Positions 36,801 to 46,620 of a stretch of 64,000 nt of DNA are shown piece by piece (positions within the stretch are counted from its first letter, which is position 1; each line of letters starts with the position of its first letter). The stretch is from contig SJOL01004493.1 in the NCBI GenBank assembly GCA_004794785.1, forward strand, positions 65,016 to 129,015, written 5' to 3'. Both the position numbers and the translations under genes were made by a program. The stretch comes from Opisthorchis felineus. Taxonomy: Eukaryota; Platyhelminthes; Trematoda; Opisthorchiida; Opisthorchiidae. The notes beneath the pieces are model-generated. The model had not been told where the DNA came from and searched no databases. It saw nothing but the letters and a program-made list of their open reading frames with translations.

Positions 36801-39800
36801 CATTGTTACTCTAGTGATAAGCGCTTCACGAACTTTCACAATTTTGCAGGCATGCATAGGCAACCAAGGTTCACTTAAGGATAGCGGACTGTCGAATCGG
36901 GGATGATACGGCTCAATTTTGACTATGGGTGAGCGCTTACCAGCATAGACTGGCTAAACGTTAGGATATTAGGCAAAGTTTTGCAACCAACAGGCTGAGA
37001 TGAGCATTCTATTCACTCCAGTAACGGTCTGTCTTCAAATTATTCACGTAATTTGTCAGTTCAGTCAATAATTCAGTCAGTCGTCCTTTTATTTATTTAT
37101 TTGTTTTTTATACTTAGTTATCTGTCTAGTTGTGCTTTCTATACTGGGATTTATACAAATAATAACTACCAGTTGGATCAGCTTTTCACCACTTTTTTCA
37201 GTTGAGAAGGTGTTAGTCTAGCAGGGCAGCCTCCGAAACTTGACAAGAAGATGGCACACAGATTCTATTTCTCTACCTGTTTTCTGCAGGTTTCGAGTCC
37301 GCCTATATAAAAAGTGATAAAATCCGGATCAAGAGGAGCAGGTTCTTGCAAATTTGGAAGACTAAAGACTCGTTAATGCTTATTCCTGGCGTTTAGACGT
37401 TTTGCGCGCATTTTTCGAGAATTTCAGTAATTAGATAAACCTGTCGTTGTTAAAAACCACGCCATTTATTTTTATTTCTATTTTATTTCGCAAATAAGCT
37501 ACTGAAACGAGGGTACCAACCTGGGGTTTTTATTTATAACGCAGAAAAGAAGTAAGACTCATCAAGTTCTCAATCACCTTGGCCACAATTCACTTACGTT
37601 GATGCGTTATCAGCCGTTCGCCTTTTTGGCAAGCACAAAACAAGTTGGTATGCCACCTCACAGGTATTTGATTAAATCAAACCCATTTCTTTTTTCGGTC
37701 TTCAATAGCTAACTTTAGAAGTTTCCTGTCTTTCGAAAAGTGATCCACTGGTGCAACACATTCGCTTCAGATATTATCCCTTGAATTCATTGGAATTCAT
37801 ATATGTTCTGACTATAGACCAGTGTAAAACTTGAAACCTTTTTACAGATGGTGTGATTTACCAGGACAATACATATGGGCGATTATATACCAGTTTAGTT
37901 AGTTGGTGAACAAAAGACGACACTGGACGATAGTAAATAGAACTGAGTACTGAAGGGCTATCTTAAATTAGCTCTCGAGTTCGATCAAATAGTCATCTGG
38001 CCTAACAGTCACGTAGCTTTCGAAAACCGAATGCAAATGAAACCACGTTGTAGAAGCAGCAAGGAGGCGATTTTGGCCATTACCTCCATGGTACGGAGAG
38101 GCAATATGGAATGTAATCGGGGCAGTAATGCCAGAAACAGGTTACTTAGACATTCCTCCCGAAACTTCGACTTGTTTAGCCAAGTGGTCAGCCCATTTGC
38201 AATGGTTACAGTTCTTCAACCGCTATAAGTTAGTCTTGTTGGCACGTTTATTTAGGCTACCAGAAATTTGTATAAAACGGAGTAGTCTCTTTACCACACT
38301 TCAGAAAAATCGTGCAGCCAAATCCAAAGCGGTTATGTGCGTTCACCACACATGAGTGCAGTTTGCCGAAATAAAATCATATCTGAAGGGCAGTCCCCTG
38401 AAAATATCAAATGACTGCCTGCACATATGTGCACGAACGTCTAGTGGGCTTCGTGGATGATCAGGACCCACATAATAACTTGCTGCCCGGAGAATGCAAA
38501 AAGAAATCGACTTGGATTTAGAGCGCCACCATCCCACATTGCTTCCTTCTTTCACCCAATATATTCAAGTTTATCTAAGTTGTAACTGGAACGAAAACGG
38601 ATTCAATATTTTTATCCATAGAGTTCAGTTAAACCACCGAATGTTTCTCAGTTAATATGCATGCGCAATAAAAATAGTATTTCTCATTCCGTACCCTTCT
38701 AAGTGATGGATTTTACCGTATTTTCTAAATTCAAAGCAATTTGAATATAACTGCGTGAGAGAACTGAAAAATCGACTTAGTTTCTAAGATTGTACAATCC
38801 CAAATGTGCTAAGAGATTTACTGACCTCTTGTCCATATGATGCCTCCACAGTTTCGTCATTTTCGGATAGTTTAAAAGCATGTTGGTGACAAAGCTTCAG
38901 GCAGCAAAAAACGCAGCAGCAGAAAAAACAATCCGTTAAAAGGAACATGAACAAAATGGAGCACTGTGATAGAACGATCAATGAAAACGTGTGATTAACT
39001 TTACTTTCTGCCGTTTGTTTATCCAAAGAGGGTTTGGCACTTCATGCATTCCTCAAAACGAATGTGTTTGAGGTACAAGTGGCATGCCGGCCACAGTGTG
39101 GGAGACTTGAAACATGTAAGAGCTTAAACGCATTTCTTCGTTCCAACCGGACAATACCCACAGATCTCCGATTTGTCTTATTGCCATGGCAGTCAGTGCG
39201 CGTGCTGACGTTGCCCTACCGGGAGTCTACGGTTCAGCGTAGGAGGGTTACTGACCTTGTTTATCACAAGTATGACATACGGCGTACTGTCAGCACTGAT
39301 TGGCCATATCGAATACATAGGTAAGATGTCACCAACTGCAGGTGTGTCCCACATTCTGTACGGCATTTCCGGTGTTCTGCAAATCCCTTTGTGAGAGACT
39401 GCCTGATGAAACCCGGTGTCAACGCGCTGCCATCGAGAGGTAGAAGCAGGCGTACACACACCTTGACGCTTACGCCGCTTTTACAGTAGCGACCAACAAG
39501 TGATGTAATGACGATGTTGTCCATCAGTGTTGTCTTAGCAACGCACGGGGAACACATGCACGTTTATTATTACACCTCCTGGCAAGTTCAACTCAATAAA
39601 GTTCGCGTTTGAATGGTGCTAGCAACTAAGGCTGATAGCATTTACGTTGTCTGAAACGCTGGAACAATAGTTCCTGGGTGTGAATCAGGCACAAAAGACT
39701 ACGAAAATTTGGTCAGTGGCAACGTACTCATACAATCCTTAAGGAAACTGAAAGATAAGTTTATTATATTTTATAATCAAACACGGTGTCCCCGAATTCC

Positions 39801-40256
39801 AACTAAAAATAGAGGATGGTAACTTTTACATCAACTCGGAAATTTCTCCGAATAATCGGAGAGAAACCGATGGCACACCAGAATCCCGTTCCGCTTGCAC
39901 CAGCGTCAGGCGGGAACTCGCTAGCGCAGTGAGACTCAGGTGAAGCCCGTGTTCCATTTTCTCGATAGCAGTCACATTATGCCGCTATACCACGTTACCA
40001 GCCGTGGACTTCCCACTCACTTGTATGTATCATAAAGATACTGATGAAATATTATAGATCTTTTGGACATCTAAGTGTACAAATAGACGAAAATGGGTTG
40101 GACACATTTAGACATTTAATGACGGGAGTGATCAGTCTCACTTTCCAACCCCAAAACAGCCAATGATTCCCGCCCCGAACGGCTGTTCACTTCAAGCTGC
40201 CACTTCCATATTCAATAGTCCAAAAAGCATTTATAGCTGTTTTCTTCATTGAGAAA
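33871..40256. other. Long non-coding stretch
   Basis: AT-richer DNA with stop-dense frames. Apart from the small membrane-protein frame at 35309, nothing recognisable was seen, including in the 35.9-38 kb part, which has no long open frames at all. Confidence 0.5.
35309..35485 (+). CDS. Possible small single-pass membrane protein, 58 residues
   Basis: The frame starts at an ATG in good context (A at -3, G at +4; AACATGG). It encodes a polar Ser/Thr-rich N-terminus (residues 1-20), a very hydrophobic helix of about 23 residues rich in Leu and Ile (about 22-44), and a short C-terminal tail ending DMLQKP. No family is recognised. It could be a micropeptide, a first exon or chance: hydrophobic runs arise easily from TTA/ATT-rich DNA, and the helix is encoded by such codons. 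No AATAAA or splice sites were found that settle it. Confidence 0.25.
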   Translation: MDKSSSYTSTGYSLQTEQLGLGYALLMGLCLIILIIIAIITILLHSPALFFTDMLQKP

Positions 40257-40600
40257 ACTACTCGTAAGGTGGATGAAAACCCTTAGAGAGCCCACGACCG
40301 ATTTCGTCCTTTTTGTGGCCTATCAGGTGAGCTCAGTCCCCGAGATTCCGTCAACCTTATGTTCTACGTGAACACCAAATTGTACGCAATTGCAAACTAA
40401 TTTTGAGTAACGGGAAACCCAAATGAATCTCATCTGGACTTCTCGTTCTTGATATTATTTAACTAAATGTGCTGCACAGAGACCACCTCACGGTCCAGTT
40501 GGTACATTCGAGATAACATACCAACTGCAGCATTCATCTGAAGAATATCGTGAACAAGAGACTCACCTGGGATTGACTTGGGTCTCATGTTAGCGGCATT
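40257..40600 (-). repeat. Hammerhead-type repeat family, damaged copy (40.3 kb)
   Basis: Read on the minus strand it contains GAACATAAGGTTGACGGAA, then CTGATA, a GGCC...AAAAAGGA stem-loop, CGAAA, TCGGTC and GTGGGC: the same order as the intact copy at 43.1 kb. The conserved CTGATGA is changed to CTGATAG, so cleavage is unlikely. Beyond 40527 a second piece runs in the opposite direction. The junction carries an inverted repeat, CAGTTGGTA...TACCAACTG (about 40497-40528). Confidence 0.7.
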
Positions 40601-41662
40601 TTCATTTATAAATGAGTGGATTTTGCCAATTAATTGAAGTTGCCTTTTTCATCCTTTTCTCCAAAGAATATATTTCCCAGTCCAAAGGGCTGCTTGCGCG
40701 GCGAGTATGTGACTTCCAAAGGACATAGAGCGGAATGGTATTTTGATGCGCGTACTCAAGTCAGCTTTTTCGATTCCTAATGCCTAATTTTATCTACATT
40801 TGGTTTTACCGTACATCGCGACCAGTATTTTAACTCTGACATTTTTAGCGCACTACCTGCTTGTCGGTCATTCCACGTCTCCCTTTTAATATGGATTCCT
40901 ACCACGGCCTCACTTCGTGTCCTTCCCCCAACATTCGGCGCGTTTTGGTCATATTTTTAGCCGCGAATGGATCGGTCGTCAAATCAGGCGGATCTTATCA
41001 GGCAGGACAACTGACATACATATCAGTGTTACACTGACGCTAAATTATGGCTGAAATAGATTAATTCTTGAATTCACCACGCTAGTCTTTATATGTCACA
41101 ATTATTCGCTGGCTTAAAAAGGGGAGCACAAAAATAGTTAGGATCGACGCACTGCAAGTCGCTTTTGATCACTTTCCCGACGATGATTTTGTCGTTTTAA
41201 TTAGATGGATAACTAGGTTGAACTAATTGCTTGCCTTCCTTATAGTTCTACTCACTTAGATAACGGTATTCGGCGATTATCCTACGGTTGTACTGGTTCA
41301 ATTCATTCACGGGGCTTCAAGTTTAGTAGACGTCAGGCACATGGCAGTGTCCTAACACATATCAGAAGGTCATTTAAAAAGCAGGAGGTAGTTATGCTTT
41401 CGTCACTTTGTTTGGAATGCTAAAGAAACCATGATTTCCGTTTACCTTCCTGTTCGATTAAGAAAATATTTTGAAGTCTCTTGAAAATGTTTTCTCGGGG
41501 AAAGTATCCTGTACGCTCTGGCTCAAACCGGCTGGGCTATATTGGTCACCTAAATAACTTGATCTAAACTCTGTCTTAACAAACCAGTCTGATGAATTGT
41601 GCATTTGGGAAGGGCTTACTTTGATTCACTTAACGTCCGATACCAACTATCTCCTTCATCAG

Positions 41663-41771
41663 GATGATTCAGCTTCATGAATATCTCGAATTGCAGCTAA
41701 CCAGTGGCAAGGCCGTCGCAGATACCGACTCCGTGTTGGTTCGAGGGACCGTGGACACCCTGCGGACCCAG
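41663..41771 (+). CDS. Candidate internal exon of an unidentified gene
   Basis: The 109 bp lie between an acceptor-like TATCTCCTTCATCAG and a donor CCAG|GTATTT. They encode, after one leading base, MIQLHEYLELQLTSGKAVADTDSVLVRGTVDTLRTQ with balanced composition and no stops. I do not recognise the family and see no partner exon nearby, so this is a splice-site and composition argument only. Confidence 0.25.
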
Positions 41772-42227
41772 GTATTTATAGCGCGCTTCACGGTTTTAGC
41801 TGAGAATCACAATAATAACGCCCATCTTGACACTGATTTGGAGAAAAAATGGGGAACAACGTCGGGAACATCTGTTTTGCGCTACAAACGCTTACTCTTT
41901 CAACATGCGAGATACTGCATAGTCAGCAACTCCTAAAACTAGAAAAGTTACTTCACCACTTCCGGCCTAAAATCGAGTGTCTCTACGACCATTGTATGCA
42001 TCCACATGAACCTTCATCTCTTCCCCTGGATCGTTTCTATATTACTGACAGAACCTCTTGCGCAAATACCGCACCGCTTAGCCTTGATCTTGTTTCGTGA
42101 GAGACGCCCTCATACAACCAATTTTGGTTAAGTTTGACCGTTGTTTCATTGCCTGGCACTGTGTAACTGAGTTTGTTCAGTAACCCTACACCCTACGCGC
42201 GGAACTTTATTCGGCACCGCAACTTGG

Positions 42228-42246
42228 GCGGGGTGGTGGGGGGGCG
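42228..42246 (+). other. G-quadruplex-forming motif in a local GC-rich patch
   Basis: The run GGGCGGGGTGGTGGGGGGG has four or more G-tracts with short spacers and is followed by CGACGTCACTGACG, which contains a CRE-like ACGTCA. The patch is CpG-rich in otherwise AT-biased DNA. A promoter role is conjecture. Confidence 0.5.
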
Positions 42247-42919
42247 ACGTCACTGACGCCAGGACCATACTTAGGTTGCGATGATACCCTCATTGCTCCT
42301 TGGTCCTGCATTCTGACAGTTAATTTCTAACCTCGATTTTTGTGCCATATCGTTGCTTCTCCACACGTCTGCTTGGAAAGGCACGTAGGACTTACAAGCA
42401 AAATATCGTTCAGTGACCGTATGTGGTCTTTTGCCTTGTCTGGATGGCTGGACGAACTGCATTTGACCTGAATGCGGGGACCCGTTGCGTCATCACGCCA
42501 CCGTTAGTCCGTACAGTACGCTCTAATTTCATCTCCCGACAGGTGCATTTTCTAATACACTGAACCTACAGCCTTAATGGGACTGTAGAAAAAACAAATG
42601 TTCATGTTTATCTTGAGCTATTCATGGCTGACGAGCACAATATGAGCGCTTCACAACCGCAGTGTGGCATTACTTTACCACTGATTGGAACCAAGTAGTG
42701 CCCTCTATTCCAAACCAGCTATTCAAATTTCGGGTTTTCTCGATTCACCTCAATTATCTGCCAAAATTTCACGAAAATATACGCATCTGTCTTTTTAAAC
42801 TGCACTACCTTTTGACGGAACATTTTCGAGATCGATCATTTTATGATGAAGTTGCTTACCAAATCCACCTCTCGAAATGTTTGTGATTGGATAATTCAGG
42901 CATTTCTACACTATCTCAT

Positions 42920-43215
42920 TAGAATAGTCTCGAATATCGTAGCAACTGGAACATGAGGCGGCCTGGTGCAGCACATTCAGTTGCATAGAAACATCACAAA
43001 CGAGAGATTCAGTTGGATTCTAGGTGAGTCTCTCGCAAAACCAAATTGATTTGCAAATGAGCGTATTTCTTGAAAACAGTCTGATTTGGGTTCAATTAGA
43101 ACATAAGGTTGACGAAAACTCGGGGACTGCGCCTGCCTGATGAGCCCCAAAAAGGGCGAAACCGGTCGTGGGCTGTCGAAGAATTTTCAGCAACCTTATG
43201 AGTAGTACATTGCGC
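42920..43215 (+). mobile_element. Hammerhead-ribozyme repeat element, best copy (43.1 kb)
   Basis: The element of about 300 bp shares a body with the 56.0 kb copy: AACATGAGGCGGCC, GGTGCAGCACATTCAGTTGC, and GGTGAGTCTCTCGCAAAACC. An inverted repeat follows, CATAAGGTTG (43102-43111) and CAACCTTATG (43191-43200), enclosing a complete hammerhead core. No RT frame is associated. Hammerheads are known in Schistosoma repeats, Penelope-like elements and retrozymes; this copy is most like a small non-autonomous element of that kind. Confidence 0.75.
43131..43173 (+). ncRNA. Hammerhead ribozyme, apparently intact core
   Basis: Stem I is GCCTGC (43131-43136) with GTGGGC (43168-43173), six pairs including two G-U. 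CTGATGA is at 43137-43143. Stem II is GCCC (43144-43147) with GGGC (43154-43157), closed by a CAAAAA loop. GAA is at 43158-43160. Stem III is ACC/GGT (43161-43166) with no loop, which is palindromic and therefore suited to a dimeric hammerhead. GTC at 43165-43167 predicts cleavage after C43167. Every conserved core base I know of is present. The very short stem III suggests poor activity as a monomer and activity as a dimer, as described for short-stem-III hammerheads of animals. Confidence 0.8.
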
Positions 43216-44492
43216 AGTCTTTTGTCCACTTATGTGACCACCAACGAATGATCTTCCTTTCACCTAGTCGGGAATCGCAGGCATGACTAGTTACAATCAA
43301 GATTCACAGGGCCACCAACCCTGTACTCTGCTTCTCCACCGTCAATAATGGGAACAGATACGATTCACAGGTTGAAGATGGAACATCTAAACGTGTTCAG
43401 GTATGTTTGACATGTAACCGTCGGCTCCTTATAGATGCTCACTGTACTTCCGAACCCAAAAGTGTACCAGTGACTGAACGACACCAATTGAAGCATTGTT
43501 CAAACAGGGCTTTGCAATGAAAAATAAAAAATCTGGTGCTAGTTCATGTAGGATGCGTTGACCAAATTGTTGTCAACATTACTTAATTGCATCTGGGGCC
43601 TGTTAGTGCTCTGGTGTAAACGTGATTAAATTGTTTATCAGAAGGTGACAAGCACTAACAAATGTCTGTTTGACCAGAATGATGATGATTACAATGGTTA
43701 TGTGCACTTGATAAAATTAAACACAATGCAAGAAGGGAATAAGCCAAAATGTGACCTATCGTCTGAGGACAACTGTTGAGAGTTTCTGAGTGAGGTTCCG
43801 GACACGGGACGTGTCTTCTCTGCAGTATGACTGCTACACGTGTTCCGTAGTTGTTCGTGCAGACTTGTGGAGCTCGGTTGACTTCCTGTCCTGTGTGCAT
43901 GCCTATTTATTGTGTGCAATATGAAGAGAGGGGTGTCCATTCGTGTATGATAATTGCACGAACATGGATACAACTTGACCTGATGTGGTTGAAGTTCGTA
44001 AGTCTGGCGCATGACGCAGGCGGTAGCCGCGTAAACAAAATGGATGGGAAATTGTAGTGTACATGTTGCCGGTTAAGGGTGCAAGTGGGACAGGAATTGT
44101 TACGCGATTTGAGTGTTTGTAACACGCAATCTAGTGAGTGATCGCTACAGGCCAATCATGAAGTCGAAATTGGTACTAAATTTAGTTATTCTAAATGCAA
44201 GGTTAGTTCAGAAATCAATGATAATCCAGTTGTGTTCGTTTATATAGCGGTGTATCATAAAGAATAAATCCAAATATAATACCGGCTGGGCAAAACATCA
44301 ATATTACTTTGATCTGTTTTGGACTTCACTGACGGAAATATGGTTGTATACAAAAAGCTCAGCCAAGTAAGGCCTCTCTTTCTTCCTTGATGTAATCCTA
44401 TTTATAAAGTTGACGAAAACTCTTCGACAGCCTGATAAATCTTCCGTCATTAGGTAGGCGTTCTCTTTAGTTCTTTCTTGAACACCAAACTA

Positions 44493-44546
<54 letters not shown>

Positions 44547-45100
44547 GGAACAGTCGCTTTCAAACTATGATCTTGTTGACGCGAGAATTAAAGGTGATTC
44601 GGGGGTGGTTTCCAAAGCAGGCAACGTCCATTCCGATGCTTGCCTTGCCTTTTTAACAACTGGGGTATTTCAAAAGGCAGACAAGATTGAGACAGCCTTC
44701 TATGGGGTCAAACAAATCTTCCTGATAGGACGACGAGCACCGAGCTGAAAATGCCTGATTCTGATTGGCCCACAATTTGGTCATCAAGAACATAGCTTCT
44801 TCTGGTCCGTAGCGGCTCACAGTACATTAGTCCAATCGACGTGATATTCAGTTATTTCGAGCGGCCGGACTACATACACCGTCTCCCTAGGGACGCTTTA
44901 CACCTTTCCGCAATTTAGAGTTGGTTTGTGATAGCTCGGAGAACCGCTTTCGCCTTTTCAGTCTATCTTCGGAATAGTAAGAATGCTTACCTGAGGTGTG
45001 TTCGAGGAACTTCTGGATTTGCTCTCAATCTGCGAGGTATATCATGGTTGCCCGATGTCTCCTGCAACGCGATAACTCCAATGGTTTTGACGTAGGGCCA
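43216..45100. other. Non-coding stretch with (AT)n and a faint repeat fragment
   Basis: AAGTTGACGAAAACTCTTCGACAG (about 44406-44430) echoes the stem region of the hammerhead family, without a core. No gene is recognised. Confidence 0.4.
44491..44542. repeat. (AT)n microsatellite with one interruption
   Basis: TA dinucleotide run interrupted by a single C at 44511. Confidence 0.98.
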
Positions 45101-45105
45101 CAATC

Positions 45106-45360
45106 TCATGTGTGAGATCGATTCACTTGACGCATCCCCGCCTGGTATCTCATTTGTATCGCACACTTGACATAGTATTCCACCCTATGTCCACCGTAGG
45201 AGACGTCCACAAAATCCTCGAACCAGCACTTTCTGACATTCGTGCGACCACTGTGAGATCCCCCTGCCGGCTCCTCCCACTTGACCTTCTCGGTAGCAAC
45301 GGAACGCTCTGTCTGACCATGGAACTGCGGATTGAAGGGTGAAAACCACAGGCACAACGT
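45106..45360 (-). pseudogene. Possible Gypsy-type integrase remnant
   Basis: The minus-strand frame includes SPFNPQFHGQTERSVATEKVK, reminiscent of the YHPQSNGQ.ER motif of Gypsy/Ty3 integrase cores, where the E is catalytic. Nothing else in the frame matches. It lies about 1 kb from the gag-like fragment on the same strand, which makes an eroded LTR element plausible but not proven. Confidence 0.3.
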
Positions 45361-46281
45361 GGTAAGTTGTTATTAGGATTCTTCAAAACGGACTGGAGTT
45401 AAATGGCTACAGGTGTCGGACTTCATGGGTGAGGCGTTCGTTGTGTTACGTGCATTCAGCTAAGTCTTCGGTCTGGCTTCAACTGTAGTGGCTGTTAAAT
45501 CGCCAGAATAAGGTGATCCGTGAACCTCTTGCCTCCGTACGGTAAGAAACGGCATCGAGGGATTGATCCAAGAGTTGAGCCACCCCAGTCCAGGCTTAGG
45601 AACTCTAGAGTTGTGTATTTGGTGAGATAGCAAGCACCACGGGGATCCATTGGGCAGTTCGGCGTCCAAGTCAGTTTCGGGTTTCTACCAGATGCATTAA
45701 GGAGGCTGCACCTAGTATATTCAACTGATGATCTTCTAATCACGTTTCAGAATCAGAAAGGTGAGTGAGGTCAGGGTGTCAGAAATTATATCAAGTTAGA
45801 GAGGAACCGGTGTACAAATGCGATGAATTGTCTTCGACAGGTTGAGTTCATTCTGAATGTGGCAGTAACGGCCTCATTGTTAATGTTTATGCGGGCTTTC
45901 AAGTCGTGTCTGCAGCATTCGATTCCAAATGCTAAACTTATGGCTCCAGTAAAGACGGTGGCATGAAGTGTGACATTCTTCATAAAGCCAACAGTTTGTG
46001 AGTGTTTTCTTTGGATCCATTCGGTATTTGATTGCCTTTTGGAGGCTGCTTTGCATACAGTGTCAGCCTCACAGGACATGGAATGTTCATTCATTGCAGA
46101 ATCAGCCTCCATATTGATATGATGCTAGCATCCAGTGGTAGGCTTAATAAATGTCAGCTCTGGATTCCATCGGGCCTGAATGTTTGAACCCTGGGACGAT
46201 TGAAGACCAGCCAAACAGATGAAACCCCTGAACTGATCTTAGGTGACCATGCTGGGCTTGAAGAGCTCAGGTCTTTAGTTT

Positions 46282-46620
46282 TCACACCGGCGCACGTGAC
46301 GAAAAATTCTTAATGGTAAACGCGAGGTCAATATCACGAAGGAATTCGGAAGGCGGAAAATTCGCAAACCAATCGTGTTCATCTAACCCAGTTTCCGTAG
46401 CAACAGTCGTCAAAGTCGGTCGGAAACATACCTCGATATTTCTTGAACCAAGTTTCGAAAGCTTTCCTAGACTCATCTTTGAAACTGGATTCACTTCTCG
46501 AGCTGGGAGCCGTAGCCATGGGAGGAGGCCAAACCGTTCGTACTGCATTAATCGACACATCGTGCATTAACAACTGCGCTTCAACAACTCTCTTCTGAGC
46601 TTTTTCGATCTGCTGTTGCT
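46282..46620 (-). pseudogene. Possible Gypsy-type gag remnant
   Basis: On the minus strand a Gln-rich run (about 46625-46600) leads into IEKAQKRVVEAQLLMHDV and then KAFETWFKKYRGMFPTDF, resembling the W..RY core start of trematode Gypsy gag proteins. A frameshift follows near 46385, where the other frame continues. No RT, protease or LTRs were identified around it, so only a fragment is claimed. Confidence 0.4.

Noticed and set aside
39400..39425. Second hammerhead core (GCCTGATGAAACCCGGTGTC)
   Set aside because: CTGATGA is present but stem II and the separate CGAAA are missing and the flanks do not match the family; probably chance.
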